Of a DNA stretch of 64,000 nucleotides, positions 26,419 through 36,323 are shown piece after piece (position 1 is the stretch's first letter; each line of letters opens with the position of its first letter). The DNA is taken from positions 1,610,602 through 1,674,601 of the forward strand of contig NZ_QCZE01000001.1 in the NCBI RefSeq assembly GCF_003075035.1, written 5' to 3'. Below the pieces are notes generated by a model. It ran no database searches. It was not told the origin of the DNA and saw only the letters and a program-made list of their open reading frames with translations. The position numbers were made by a program, and so were the translations under genes. This DNA comes from Zobellella maritima (GTDB taxonomy: Bacteria > Pseudomonadota > Gammaproteobacteria > Enterobacterales > Aeromonadaceae).

Positions 26419-27456
26419 GTGACGCAGAACAAACCCCTGAGCTATAAAGACGCCGGTGTCGACATCGATGCCGGTAACGCCCTGGTTGAACGCATCAAAG
26501 GCGTCAGCCGCCGTACCCAACGCCCGGAAGTCATGGGCGGCCTGGGTGGCTTCGGCGCACTGTGCCAATTACCTACCGGCTATAAAGAGCCGGTCCTGGT
26601 CGCCGGTACCGACGGTGTCGGCACCAAGCTGCGCCTGGCCATCGACCTGCAGCGCCATCAGGGTGTGGGCATCGACCTGGTAGCCATGTGTGTCAACGAC
26701 CTGATAGTCCAGGGCGCCGAACCCTTGTTCTTCCTCGATTACTACGCTACCGGCAAGCTGGACGTGGATACCGCCGCCGATGTGGTCACCGGTATCGGCG
26801 CCGGCTGCGAGCTGAGCGGCTGTGCCCTGATCGGTGGTGAAACGGCGGAAATGCCCGGCATGTATGAAGCCGGTGACTATGATTTGGCCGGGTTTTGTGT
26901 TGGTGTAGTAGAGAAAAGCGAGATTATCGACGGCACTAAAGTGGCCGCCGGTGACGCCCTGATCGCCCTGGGTTCCAGCGGCCCCCATTCCAACGGCTAC
27001 TCCCTGATCCGCAAGATCCTGGAAGTAAGCCAGGCCGATCTGCAGCAGCCTCTGGGTGATGCCACCCTGGCCGATGCGTTGATGGCGCCCACCCGTATCT
27101 ATGTCAAACCTGTGCTGGAATTGATCAAGCAGTTCGACATCCACGCCCTCAGCCACATTACCGGCGGCGGTTTCTGGGAAAACATCCCTCGCGTGCTGCC
27201 GGCCAGCGCCAAGGCGGTGATTGACGGCAACAGCTGGCAGTGGCCCGAGGTATTCAACTGGCTGCAACAGGCCGGTCAGGTGGAAACGGTTGAAATGTAC
27301 CGCACCTTCAACTGTGGTGTGGGCATGGTCATCGCCCTGCCGGCCGACCAGGCCGAAGCTGCCGTACAGTCACTGCGTGACGCCGGTGAAAATGCCTGGC
27401 TGATCGGCCGCATCGACAACGCCGCCGACGGTGAGGCACAGGTCGAGATCAAATGA
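26419..27456 (+). CDS. purM: Phosphoribosylformylglycinamidine cyclo-ligase (AIR synthetase)
   Basis: 345 residues starting with GTG 26419, as does E. coli purM (346 residues). Characteristic runs: [47 protein letters not shown] and [16 protein letters not shown]. The enzyme closes the imidazole ring of AIR with ATP, the fifth step of purine synthesis. It overlaps purN by four bases (ATGA), so the two are translated together. The start is preceded by GAGGGATCTC, giving a GAGG ribosome site. Confidence 0.95.
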   Translation: MTQNKPLSYKDAGVDIDAGNALVERIKGVSRRTQRPEVMGGLGGFGALCQLPTGYKEPVLVAGTDGVGTKLRLAIDLQRHQGVGIDLVAMCVNDLIVQGAEPLFFLDYYATGKLDVDTAADVVTGIGAGCELSGCALIGGETAEMPGMYEAGDYDLAGFCVGVVEKSEIIDGTKVAAGDALIALGSSGPHSNGYSLIRKILEVSQADLQQPLGDATLADALMAPTRIYVKPVLELIKQFDIHALSHITGGGFWENIPRVLPASAKAVIDGNSWQWPEVFNWLQQAGQVETVEMYRTFNCGVGMVIALPADQAEAAVQSLRDAGENAWLIGRIDNAADGEAQVEIK

Positions 27457-28097
27457 AACGTATCGTCGTCCTGATCTCCGGGAGCGGCAGCAACCTGCAG
27501 GCACTGCTCGACAGTGCCGCCGCCGACCAACTGGGCGGTAAGGTGGTTGCCGTTATCAGCAACAAAGTCGATGCCTACGGCCTGGAGCGTGCCCGCCAGG
27601 CGGGCACCGCCACCGCCGTGGTCGCCAATGGAGATTATGCCGACAGGGAGGCATTTGATGCCGCCCTGATGGACATGATCGATGGCTATCAGGCAGATCT
27701 GGTGATCCTGGCCGGCTTTATGCGCATCCTTACCCCTGGCTTTGTGCGTCACTACCAGGGGCGCATGCTCAATATCCATCCGTCCCTGCTGCCCAAATAC
27801 CAGGGGCTGCATACCCACAGGCGCGCCATCGAGGCCGGCGACCGTGAACACGGCGCCAGCGTGCACTTCGTGACCGAAGAACTGGACGGCGGCCCGGTGA
27901 TCCTGCAGGCCAGGGTCCCCATCTTCGAAGGCGACGACGAAGCACAGGTGGCCGCCCGGGTACTGGTACAGGAACATGCCATCTATCCGTTGGTCACCCG
28001 CTGGTTCTGTGAAGGGCGGCTGGCCATGAAAGACGGCAAAGCCTGGCTGGATGGTCATGAACTGCCGGCGCAGGGCTACGCCTCTCAGGATGACTAA
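27453..28097 (+). CDS. purN: Phosphoribosylglycinamide formyltransferase 1
   Basis: 214 residues. The catalytic set is present: Asn and His in [17 protein letters not shown] and Asp in [11 protein letters not shown]. The phosphate loop [13 protein letters not shown] is at the N-terminus. It formylates GAR using 10-formyl-tetrahydrofolate, the third step of purine synthesis. Second gene of the purMN operon, ending shortly before a bidirectional terminator that divides the core region from the polysaccharide locus. Confidence 0.95.
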   Translation: MKRIVVLISGSGSNLQALLDSAAADQLGGKVVAVISNKVDAYGLERARQAGTATAVVANGDYADREAFDAALMDMIDGYQADLVILAGFMRILTPGFVRHYQGRMLNIHPSLLPKYQGLHTHRRAIEAGDREHGASVHFVTEELDGGPVILQARVPIFEGDDEAQVAARVLVQEHAIYPLVTRWFCEGRLAMKDGKAWLDGHELPAQGYASQDD

Positions 28098-28112
28098 GCC
28101 CGACACAAGCGT

Positions 28113-28141
28113 AAAAAAGGAGCCAAAAGGCTCCTTTTTTT
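28113..28141. terminator. Bidirectional terminator between purN and the O-antigen locus
   Basis: An A run, stem GGAGCC, loop AAAA, stem GGCTCC and a seven-base T run. It fits termination of purMN on the plus strand and of the polysaccharide operon on the minus strand. Confidence 0.9.
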
Positions 28142-28203
28142 ATTCTTTAAGAGGGATGGGGATAGCATAGGTCAGCATTTTCTAACAACAAATTGGCGGG
28201 CCG

Positions 28204-29469
28204 CTACCGGACTTGCCCTAACTGCCGCTCCCGTGTCCTCATGCAACCCCATAACACAACCAGCCAGAAGGCATAAACCATAACGCCGCTGTTGTGGCCG
28301 AAAAATACTTGAGACAGTCCGAAGTCCATAAACGCCACTGGCAACAAGGCGCCCGCCAGCGCCAGCGACCGCAGCTCCAGATCCTCGGCCCGTAAACGAC
28401 GGCTAAACAGCCTTAACGGCACCAGATACAGGGCCAACAACGAAAGCAGCCCGAGAATGCCGCGACGAGCCTGGGCATCCAGCATTTCATTATGGGCATG
28501 ATTTTCTGCCGCAAACTGGATCACTATGCCGTCATCGGCCAGTGCCTGCATGCCCTGCCGATACCCGGACCAGCCCCAGCCCGTCAGCGGCTTTTCAGCA
28601 ATCAGCTGCAAGGCCCCCTGCCACATATCCAATCGTGCTCCCAAAGACGTCCACTTGTCGCCCTGCTGAAAAAGCTCAATATCGGTAAACGCTTGCTGCA
28701 CACGAGAGTGTAACCCGGTTTGTGGCAAGCTATAGAGCAGAACAGCACCTGTACAGACCAATGCAAGCCCCCATAAACGGATACTGCGCCTGACTTCCCG
28801 ACCATAGGCACGGTACAGCATCCAAAATATCAGCGGGAGTCCAATCCAGCCGCCCCGGCTGCCGGAAAGCAGCGAGCCCAGCATGCCCGCCAGGGCTCCC
28901 AGCAGCATAAACGCCATCCAGCTCCGTGCACGGGGCTGCACCGCCGCCCAGCCCAGCCCGGCCAGACAGAAAATGCCCATCAACATGCTGATATTGCCAA
29001 ACTGGATCACATAGGTATAACCAGTGGCCCGCTCTATTCCCAAAAACAGTTTTTGCCACACAGCCCAGCCGGCGGTGAGCAAGCCGCCCACTACCAGCCC
29101 CGACCACAACAACGCCAACCTGGGGGGATAGGCCAGTACAAACAGCAACACGGGAACGGCAAAGATAAAACGACTTGGCCGGTCAAAGGCGCTGGCGTCT
29201 GCGCCTTCCAGCCACAACTGGGCACAGAACAGCAATGAATACATAGCCAGGACCGCCATGAGCTGCCTATCTTCCTGCTGGAGGTGTAGCGCGGGGCGGA
29301 GATACAGCAGAATTAAGCTGCCAAGCAGCAGCAGGCCAGCGCCATAGGTATAACCACTCGGCACAACCAGAACGATAGCGCCCATCAGGAACACCGCCAG
29401 GCTACTGTAGCACCGACCCAAAGTGGTTTCATCGATAGGCTGACAGGCCATTGATGCTGATTGATTCAT
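28204..29469 (-). CDS. O-antigen ligase-like membrane protein (WaaL/Wzy_C family)
   Basis: 421 residues from ATG 29469; an upstream frame to 29571 lacks support. About 11-12 hydrophobic segments, with a long periplasmic loop (about residues 245-325) holding LLSGSRGGW before it and TGWGWSGYRQGM and ENHAHNEMLDAQARRGILG within or after it, the Arg, His and Gly pattern of the Wzy_C domain. It may join O-antigen to lipid A-core (WaaL) or polymerise units (Wzy). Since the locus exports by ABC transporter, ligase is more likely. It is the last gene of the minus-strand cluster. Confidence 0.75.
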   Translation of the reverse strand: MNQSASMACQPIDETTLGRCYSSLAVFLMGAIVLVVPSGYTYGAGLLLLGSLILLYLRPALHLQQEDRQLMAVLAMYSLLFCAQLWLEGADASAFDRPSRFIFAVPVLLFVLAYPPRLALLWSGLVVGGLLTAGWAVWQKLFLGIERATGYTYVIQFGNISMLMGIFCLAGLGWAAVQPRARSWMAFMLLGALAGMLGSLLSGSRGGWIGLPLIFWMLYRAYGREVRRSIRLWGLALVCTGAVLLYSLPQTGLHSRVQQAFTDIELFQQGDKWTSLGARLDMWQGALQLIAEKPLTGWGWSGYRQGMQALADDGIVIQFAAENHAHNEMLDAQARRGILGLLSLLALYLVPLRLFSRRLRAEDLELRSLALAGALLPVAFMDFGLSQVFFGHNSGVMVYAFWLVVLWGCMRTRERQLGQVR

Positions 29470-29596
29470 ACAAATATGCCCGCTAAACGGGTTCCAAATA
29501 GATAATTGACTAAATACGCAAGGGGCAGTGAGAGTTGAAAGCGACAACCGCACACTAGATAAACATTCCAACTACTCACGTCGTCAAGTAAGCCTA

Positions 29597-30982
29597 TCAA
29601 TAGGCATTCTTGTTCACAAACCCCTTGAACAGGGTCCAGAAAATAATGCGCAAGTCCAGCCATAACGACCAGTTATTGATATACCATAGATCGTGCTCTA
29701 CCCGTGCCTCCATCTTTTCCAGGGTATCGGTTTCACCGCGCAGGCCATTCACCTGGGCCCAGCCGGTAATGCCCGGCTTGACCTTATGTCGCTTCATATA
29801 AGATTCAACCAGGTCCATATAATACTCATTGTGCGCCAAAGCATGGGGCCGGGGACCGACGATCGACATGCGCCCCTGCAATACGTTGTAAAACTGGGGT
29901 AGTTCATCCAGGGAAGTGCGACGCAGAAAAGCGCCGATGGGAGTCAACCGGCTGTCGCCACGGGTGGCCTGGGTCACCTGCCCGGTCTGCTCCTGATGTA
30001 CCGTCATCGAACGAAACTTGTATACCTTAACGGTACGGCCATTGACTCCGGTACGATGCTGTTTGAACAGCACAGGCCCGGGCGAGCTCAACTTGATGGC
30101 GGTGGCAATCACCAGGCACACCGGCACGATAAGCACACTAATTACAATCCCCAACAGCAGGTCTTCCAGGCGCTTGAGCATTTGAGCCACACCATTCATC
30201 GGCGTAACACTCAGATCAAAGGCATAATGCCCGGCCACCTCACTCACCCTGTGATTAAGCAGCTGCATATCACCAAACTCGGGAATAAAGCGTACTTCCA
30301 CCGTATGATGGCGCAGCGCATGAAAAACCGAACGTACCGCCGGCCCCATCTCCAGCGGCACGCAGATCCATACCTCCTGGGCGCCCGAGTCGGCCACTCG
30401 CCGGGCCAGACTCATCAAGACGGCATCATCCATTGACATTGAGTCCAACCGCTGCACGCCGGCAATACAGTAACCTGCTTCCGGGGTGGAACGCATGCCC
30501 CGCCCTACTCGCAGAATGTTTTTCCCCGGCCCAACCAGAAATACCGAACGCAGCGACTTGCCCATACGCCGGGCCTGGCGTAACAGCAGCTGAATGGCAA
30601 CTCGGGCCACACCGGCCAACATAAAAGAAACCAACAGTGCAGCCCCCACCCACAATCGGGAATATCTGTCCGCCGAATGGGTGAGGTACACCACAGAAGC
30701 CACCAAGCCAGCCACCACCAACCATACCAGTAACTGGCGCGCCAGCAAGTTGGAAAGACGGGTAATACGCCAGCGCTCATAGGCGCCGATGGTACTGTTG
30801 ATAAAGGTGACCAGCAGGATCATGATTACCGTGGCCAGCCAGTAGCTATCCGGCAGTTGAAAATGGTCAAAACGCCAATAATAGGCCAGTGAGGCTCCAA
30901 CAAGCAGGGAGGCTGCATCCAAAAAAGGCACGACGACCTGAGGTGGATAACGCTCGGTAAAGCCCGATGAACGGTACAACAT
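29597..30982 (-). CDS. Undecaprenyl-phosphate sugar phosphotransferase (WcaJ/WbaP type)
   Basis: 461 residues. Four N-terminal hydrophobic segments, a CoA-binding-like middle domain (about 145-255), one more membrane segment near 285, and the C-terminal catalytic polyprenyl glycosylphosphotransferase domain with FKQHRTGVNGRTVKVYKFRSM, LRRTSLDELPQFYNVLQG, MSIVGPRPH and VKPGITGWAQVNGLRGET. It transfers a sugar-1-phosphate from a nucleotide sugar to undecaprenyl phosphate, starting glycan assembly on the cytosolic face. The sugar (glucose or galactose type) cannot be fixed from sequence. It precedes the ligase gene in the same operon. Confidence 0.88.
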   Translation of the reverse strand: MLYRSSGFTERYPPQVVVPFLDAASLLVGASLAYYWRFDHFQLPDSYWLATVIMILLVTFINSTIGAYERWRITRLSNLLARQLLVWLVVAGLVASVVYLTHSADRYSRLWVGAALLVSFMLAGVARVAIQLLLRQARRMGKSLRSVFLVGPGKNILRVGRGMRSTPEAGYCIAGVQRLDSMSMDDAVLMSLARRVADSGAQEVWICVPLEMGPAVRSVFHALRHHTVEVRFIPEFGDMQLLNHRVSEVAGHYAFDLSVTPMNGVAQMLKRLEDLLLGIVISVLIVPVCLVIATAIKLSSPGPVLFKQHRTGVNGRTVKVYKFRSMTVHQEQTGQVTQATRGDSRLTPIGAFLRRTSLDELPQFYNVLQGRMSIVGPRPHALAHNEYYMDLVESYMKRHKVKPGITGWAQVNGLRGETDTLEKMEARVEHDLWYINNWSLWLDLRIIFWTLFKGFVNKNAY

Positions 30983-31009
30983 TTCAATTCCCGCAATGGA
31001 TGTAGGTGA

Positions 31010-32119
31010 TTATTTAGCCGGCAACCAATGAGTAAGCAAGGCCTCATATTCTGCCAGTACCTTGGGCCATGTAAAATGACTTTGAAAGCGCCGCCTGCTG
31101 GCAGCTTTCATCTTTACCCTGGTTTGTTCATCTTCCAGCAGGTTATCAAAAAGCGCACAACACGTTTCCTCGTCAGGAAAATAGGCTGCACCGTCCCTGA
31201 CCACCCAGCGGTTGAAAGGATTATCATGGGCGATAACGGCACTACCAGCCCCCATGGCCTCTACCAGTGATGGGTTGGTTCCTCCTACTCTATGGCCATG
31301 CAGGTAGAAGCGACAATGAAAACGCAGAGCTCGTACCACGGCAGCTTCATAGATAGCGCCAGGGAACAGAACTTCCTTGGAAGCCGCCGCCATAACCCGT
31401 CGGTGAAATGGGTTTAAATCAGGCTCGAACTGACCCAGTACCACCAACCTATGATGCCGCTCACGGGCACTGAAGGCCCGCACAATTTCCAGAATGGAGT
31501 TTTCCGGTTCAGGACGAGCGATCACTACCGAAAATTCTCCAGGCGTGAGGCCCAGCCTGGTTAACTCTTCTGAATCGGCATAGTTAAGCTCATCGGCACC
31601 ATAGGGAATCATGGTGATTTTCTGCTCATCGACTCGAGTAGCCAAATGCTCTTTTATTGCGGGATGATCTGCAATCAGGTGATGACCAAACCAGCAGCCG
31701 GCACGCTCGTTCAGCCATAACCAAGCACGAGCAAATGGACTCCATTTATCACGCTGCCACTCCAAGCCATCCATATTGAAGAGATTTGTTTGGCCACTAA
31801 TTCTCTGCCATAAATTGAATAATGCTGTATTATAGCCGAGCGTTAAGCAAATCCCCGGCTCCCTACGAGCATGACGAATGGATTTCCAGTCAAAAATTAT
31901 GGTGCCTATGGCACCATCCCGATTTACTGGCACATGAACCCGACGAATACCATGCCATTCACTTTCAGTGATGGCGCCCTGGCCCACTTCCTGACAATAG
32001 ACACTAACCCGCCACCCCTTCGCTACTAGATAAAGTGAAAATCGTTCGGCAAAAGTTTCAAAACCACCATGGGTGGCGGGAACTCCACGAGTTCCAAGGA
32101 TAATTAACTTTCGTTCCAT
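31010..32119 (-). CDS. Glycosyltransferase with DUF1972 N-terminus (rhamnosyltransferase-like)
   Basis: 369 residues of GT4-like architecture. The N-terminal DUF1972 domain is marked by ILGTRGVPATHGGFETFAERF and the middle by NMDGLEWQRDKW; the C-terminal nucleotide-sugar half contains GTNPSLVEAMGAGSAVIAHDNPFN. DUF1972 transferases are often rhamnosyl- or related sugar transferases in O-antigen and capsule loci, consistent with the rfbBDAC genes upstream in the cluster. Acceptor and linkage are unknown. It starts two bases after the next upstream gene's stop. Confidence 0.82.
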   Translation of the reverse strand: MERKLIILGTRGVPATHGGFETFAERFSLYLVAKGWRVSVYCQEVGQGAITESEWHGIRRVHVPVNRDGAIGTIIFDWKSIRHARREPGICLTLGYNTALFNLWQRISGQTNLFNMDGLEWQRDKWSPFARAWLWLNERAGCWFGHHLIADHPAIKEHLATRVDEQKITMIPYGADELNYADSEELTRLGLTPGEFSVVIARPEPENSILEIVRAFSARERHHRLVVLGQFEPDLNPFHRRVMAAASKEVLFPGAIYEAAVVRALRFHCRFYLHGHRVGGTNPSLVEAMGAGSAVIAHDNPFNRWVVRDGAAYFPDEETCCALFDNLLEDEQTRVKMKAASRRRFQSHFTWPKVLAEYEALLTHWLPAK

Positions 32120-33376
32120 TTAAGACTTCTTGGCTGTAAAAAGAGCATATAAGAAAAAGACAAATACTGCAGGCAGAGAGAACAAAAAACTCATGACACC
32201 CAAGAAACGCCGAAAGACTGACATTGGAGGAGTTGATAAGGTATCAATCAAAGTATCTGCAAATCGACGCCAATAAAAATGAGGAGCCATATCAAGCATA
32301 GACTGGCTCATTTTATGGACCTTATCATGAGAACAGCTTAACTCCAATAACACCTCTGATAAGTTATTTCGCTCAGCAACTACCCCCCCTCCGTTCGTTT
32401 TAATCCTTATTCCCCATTCATCATCCCAATTCTGGACAATAGGCAACCCTAGTGTCAGGCAATCAAAATTTCGCGTCCTGGATGCGTAATCATTTTCGTA
32501 CCCATCCTTACCCCAAACAAGTGAAACATCAAACCCTGACCAATAATCAAATCTCGTTGAAAATTCCACCCAAGGAAGAAAAATAATATTCTTTTTTAGT
32601 TCAGGCTTGACATTTTTTAGCAGTTCCTCTTGATAGTCCATAGCCACACCAAAAAACACTGCTTTGATATTTTTATTTTTAGCAGACGCCTTAGAGATTT
32701 CATTTATAACGCCTTTCAAATCAAACCATCCATAAGCCCCTCCCAACCAACCAATAAGAAAGTCCCCTTCCGATATTTCACCACCAGAGAGTTTGACAAG
32801 TAAGGACTTACCATTTTCTTTTGAATAAAATCCGGCATTGCTGCAGCCAAATGGGATTATCGAGACTCTTGAAAAATCCCTTGTCACAGTAAAAGGGGTA
32901 ACAACTCCTCTATATAAATCCATTTGCCGTTTATTAGCTACCAGTATATGATCGAAAATCAGGGATGAAAACAGAACACGCAACACATTAAAATACGACT
33001 TAATTAAAAGTTTAATGCTGGAGAACCCCTCCCTTGCTCTATTCAACTCATCCAATTCAATCCAATGTGGAACATATCCATCAAGCACAATACGTTTCTT
33101 TAAAAAACCACAAAGAATGGCTAAGAAAAGAATTAATGGACCTCCACCATGTAAAACAATGACATCTGATCCAAAAAAAACCTTAACAAGTTCTTTGAAA
33201 TCATGAACAGACACAAAGTTAACATTATCTGGCAAATGCTCTGGTAGTGCAGTTCGACCACACAAAGAAACTTTATGCCCAAGAGAGTTAAGCTCATATG
33301 CCAGAGAGAAGTATCTCATTTCTGGCCCACGAAGTGTGGATGTATAATCCCCTTTATACAAGAGAAGGAAATTCAT
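32120..33376 (-). CDS. Glycosyltransferase-like protein, AT-rich gene
   Basis: 418 residues. The N-terminal 180 residues resemble a GT-B donor/acceptor half (LRGPEMRYFSLAYELNSLGH) and the second half resembles GT4 with IGWLGGAYGWFDLKGVI and NFDCLTLGLPIVQNWDDEWG; a C-terminal hydrophobic stretch (about 393-415) may attach it to the membrane. The family is not certain. Its DNA is clearly more AT-rich than the core genes, with AAA, AAT and TTT codons frequent, suggesting transfer. It sits between the DUF1972 transferase and the repeat-containing gap next to pgi. Confidence 0.65.
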   Translation of the reverse strand: MNFLLLYKGDYTSTLRGPEMRYFSLAYELNSLGHKVSLCGRTALPEHLPDNVNFVSVHDFKELVKVFFGSDVIVLHGGGPLILFLAILCGFLKKRIVLDGYVPHWIELDELNRAREGFSSIKLLIKSYFNVLRVLFSSLIFDHILVANKRQMDLYRGVVTPFTVTRDFSRVSIIPFGCSNAGFYSKENGKSLLVKLSGGEISEGDFLIGWLGGAYGWFDLKGVINEISKASAKNKNIKAVFFGVAMDYQEELLKNVKPELKKNIIFLPWVEFSTRFDYWSGFDVSLVWGKDGYENDYASRTRNFDCLTLGLPIVQNWDDEWGIRIKTNGGGVVAERNNLSEVLLELSCSHDKVHKMSQSMLDMAPHFYWRRFADTLIDTLSTPPMSVFRRFLGVMSFLFSLPAVFVFFLYALFTAKKS

Positions 33377-33603
33377 TCGCTAACACCTAAATAGCACCTA
33401 AAGCTCAAAAGCATATTAAAAATATAAAAAATCATTAATTACTCGACAACAAAAAAAGTAAAGTGCATATAATGAATACAGGGCAAGAGCAGGGCGAGAT
33501 TATGAAACTACCATTCCTGACAAGACCCCCGCTGTCCACATTGACTTCCAACACGGCGAAGTCAGCCCTCCTATAGCATATTCAGAGTCCCAAAAATGGC
33601 CCA

Positions 33604-33687
33604 GTGGGAGGCGCCACCTCGCGGCGATATGGCCGCAGGCCATCGAATATCTTTCATATATCATCGCGCCTGGGTCGCCACTCCTAC
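33604..33687. repeat. REP/BIME-like palindromic element
   Basis: Begins GTGGGAGGCGCCACCTCGCG and ends ATCGCGCCTGGGTCGCCACTCC (last part shortened), so the ends are imperfect inverted copies of each other. It matches the elements at 55.5 and 56.4-56.5 kb. It lies in the 330-base gap 33377-33705 between the AT-rich glycosyltransferase and pgi; the left half of that gap is AT-rich and holds no gene that I can support. Confidence 0.7.
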
Positions 33688-33705
33688 TTATAATGGCGAC
33701 CTGTT

Positions 33706-35361
33706 TCATGCTTTACACTCTACCTGCCAGCGGGTGATCTGCCTCACAAGACCCTGAGTGGCCGCATCCTGCTGCCCACTCCCGACACCGGCCAGCTCAT
33801 CCACGAGTTGGGCTGCCAGCTTTTTGCCCAACTCCACTCCCCACTGATCAAAACTGTTTATATTCCACAACCAGCCCTGGATAAAGGTTTTGTGCTCATA
33901 CATAGCGATTAATGCCCCCAAAGTCTTGGGAGTAAGCTCATCACACAGTATGGTGGTGCTGGGGCGGTTGCCGTTCATCGTTTTGTAGGGGGCCAGCCGA
34001 GCAATTTCCTCGGCACCCAGTCCTTCGGCTTCAAGCTCAGCTTCTACCTGCTGCCGAGTTTTACCAAAAGCCAGTGCCTGGGCCTGCGCCAACATATTGG
34101 CCAGCAATTTACGTTGATGCTCAGGATAGGGATAAGGGGTACGAACAAAACCGATAAAGTCCGCCGGCACGATCAGACTCCCTTGGTGCAACAGCTGAAA
34201 AAACGCATGCTGGCCATTAGTACCCACCTCTCCCCATACCAAGGGGCCGGTGCTATGCGTTATCGGCCTGCCGCGGCTATCCACACTCTTGCCATTAGAT
34301 TCCATGTTCAACTGCTGTAAAAAAGCAGGAAAACGGTTTAGGTGATGGCAATATGGGAACACCCCTTCACTACCTAGCCCAAGCACATTGATGTTCCAGA
34401 TACTCAGTAACGCCAGCAATACTGGAATGTTCTGTTCAAAGGGCGTCTCTCTCAGGTGTTGATCCATCTCGTGGGCACCCGCCAGCAACTGCTCAAAGCG
34501 ATCAAACCCCAGGGCAAGGGCAATGGGCAGCCCAATGGATGACCAAAGGGAAAAACGCCCGCCCACCCATTCCCAAAAGCGGAACATATACGCGGCATCA
34601 ATACCAAATTCAGCCACTGCCAGGCAGTTAACCGACACCGCCACAAAATGCTTTTCCACCTGCTTGGCATCACCACAGGCAGCCAGCAGCCAGCTGCGCG
34701 CCGAGCGGGCATTGGTTAGCGTTTCGTCGGTAGTAAAGGTTTTGGATGAAATAACAAACAGGGTACGGGCCGGATCAAGATGCATCAGCACGGACCCCAA
34801 CTGGGCACCATCCATGTTAGACACAAAATGAACGCGAATTCCCTTATCCTGGTAGGGGGTTAACGCTTCTGTCACCATTGCTGGACCCAGCTCAGAACCA
34901 CCAATACCGATACTCACTACATCCGTTATCGTCTGCCCGCTGTAACCACGCCAGGCACCACTGTGCACCTGCTCGCAAAAACTGCGCATACGCGTAAGCT
35001 CCATATGCACAGCGGGCACCACATTGTGCCCGTTAAGGCTAACATTGGTCTCGGGGGGAACACGCAGCGCTGTGTGTAATACCGCCCTGCCTTCGGTATG
35101 ATTAAGTTCGTTTTCGCCAAAAAGTGACTCAATAGCCGGTGCCAGCTCCATGGTACGAGCCAACTCACATAAGGTGGACAATACCTCGCCAGACAGATGC
35201 TGGCGAGACAGATCTACCCGCATATGCCCTCCAAAGGTAAAGCAAAAACGCGTAAATCGAACCGGATCTTCTGCAAAACGCTGCTTCAGGCTTATCGAAG
35301 ATTCACCCTGTTTTAATTGCTGCAGTGCCATAAATAATGGCTGTGTATATAAAGTTCTCAT
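33706..35361 (-). CDS. pgi: Glucose-6-phosphate isomerase
   Basis: 551 residues, standard for bacterial Pgi (about 549). Both family signatures are visible: VSIGIGGSELGPAMV with the phosphate-binding loop, and GGRFSLWSSIGLPIAL; the catalytic region KSVDSRGRPITHSTGPLVWGE includes the conserved Gly-Glu. It interconverts glucose-6-phosphate and fructose-6-phosphate. Here it is inside the polysaccharide cluster, where it would link sugar-nucleotide supply to central metabolism. It is more GC-balanced than its immediate neighbours and may be the single cellular copy. Confidence 0.94.
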   Translation of the reverse strand: MRTLYTQPLFMALQQLKQGESSISLKQRFAEDPVRFTRFCFTFGGHMRVDLSRQHLSGEVLSTLCELARTMELAPAIESLFGENELNHTEGRAVLHTALRVPPETNVSLNGHNVVPAVHMELTRMRSFCEQVHSGAWRGYSGQTITDVVSIGIGGSELGPAMVTEALTPYQDKGIRVHFVSNMDGAQLGSVLMHLDPARTLFVISSKTFTTDETLTNARSARSWLLAACGDAKQVEKHFVAVSVNCLAVAEFGIDAAYMFRFWEWVGGRFSLWSSIGLPIALALGFDRFEQLLAGAHEMDQHLRETPFEQNIPVLLALLSIWNINVLGLGSEGVFPYCHHLNRFPAFLQQLNMESNGKSVDSRGRPITHSTGPLVWGEVGTNGQHAFFQLLHQGSLIVPADFIGFVRTPYPYPEHQRKLLANMLAQAQALAFGKTRQQVEAELEAEGLGAEEIARLAPYKTMNGNRPSTTILCDELTPKTLGALIAMYEHKTFIQGWLWNINSFDQWGVELGKKLAAQLVDELAGVGSGQQDAATQGLVRQITRWQVECKA

Positions 35362-35880
35362 TAGAGTCTATTCTCACTTGAGTTAGCCCGTACCATTAGA
35401 CACTCTTGCTATATATATGCTGATTAAATAACTGATACAAATACCGCTACATTGTAGACAGAAGTCAGGATTCGATAAGCAGACCCTCTGCGCCAGGGCC
35501 AGAAAATGTTCCCTTCCATTCCGGCATTCCCGCCATCCATGGCAATCAGATGGCGCGCCGGAGCCCCTAAGGATGGGTTTATGGCGAGTCTGCGTTCGAG
35601 CCTGATCTCTGTAGCACAATTAGGAACAGTTATTTAAATACTGCTGTGGGAAAGACTGTCCGAACGTGCGAAAGGGGCAGGTATCATCCAAGCCTGCTAT
35701 TAAGCTTTATGCAGTTCGGATGCGAACTTATTTAGGATGGTCGACATCACCAAAAATAAAACCCAGGGCAAGGTTACAAAGCATGATATAAACATATGCT
35801 TATCAAGCCAGAGCGCTTTTTATCCATAATGATATCTGAAATGATTCTGGCAACGCATGGGTTGTTCACAAAACACCCTA
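35362..35880. other. Gap without a supported gene, with a shared 17-base repeat
   Basis: About 520 bases between pgi and a transposase remnant. I see no protein-coding frame worth reporting. 35521-35537 is the inverse copy of the 17-base sequence at 17428. The stretch 35480-35620 is GC-rich while its surroundings are AT-rich, which suggests a small inserted repeat. The pgi promoter should lie near 35370-35420. Confidence 0.4.
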
Positions 35881-35884
35881 TTAT

Positions 35885-36095
35885 TTGTTAATTCTTTCAA
35901 TCAGTAACTTACAAGATGCGAGTTTGTTCTGGTCATACCATTCATGATCTTGCCTGGCAGCATTCCCTTGGCCAACAACTTGGCCGAACTGATATAATAG
36001 CGCACAGAGATATCGCTGGCTTGCCCCTTCTTTCCGTATGGCAGCAGCTCCCCTGAATCGAAATCACAGTGACTCAAAAAAGGGAAAGTTTTCAT
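35885..36095 (-). pseudogene. Remnant of an ISAs1-family transposase
   Basis: A minus-strand frame gives KGQASDISVRYYISSAKLL, which matches the RYYISS motif found just before the C-terminal HWxIEN region of ISAs1 (H-repeat) transposases. After it the frame fails, but a shift gives ARQDHEWYDQNKL, resembling the following AIRxHWxIENxLHW block. No inverted repeats or full gene remain. It lies in the middle of the polysaccharide cluster next to the composition break. The match is by pattern only. Confidence 0.45.
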
Positions 36096-36323
36096 TCAAG
36101 TTATCTATTCATAACCTGTTAAGTTTAACGCGATTATTCATGCTCTTTCCCTGATGATGAACCCAGCATTAACATATAGAAAGTATTCCCGCTATAAACT
36201 AAACACAGGCTTGACCTGAAAGAGATGGATAAAAGCAGTGAGAAGGTTGGCTTCCACTTCTATACTCTTACCCAACACTATGATGAATACAGTAACGATA
36301 ACACTAAATCCTTACTATTCTAT
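36096..36323. other. AT-rich gap downstream of the fusion glycosyltransferase
   Basis: About 230 bases with no gene or clear terminator. Composition is AT-rich like the 36-41 kb genes. Confidence 0.3.

Noticed and set aside
33500-33709. 69-residue minus-strand frame next to pgi
   Set aside because: Lies across the REP-like element; sequence explained by the repeat.
35383-35619. 78-residue minus-strand frame upstream of pgi
   Set aside because: Covers the repeat-like GC-rich block and the pgi promoter; no motif or start signal.
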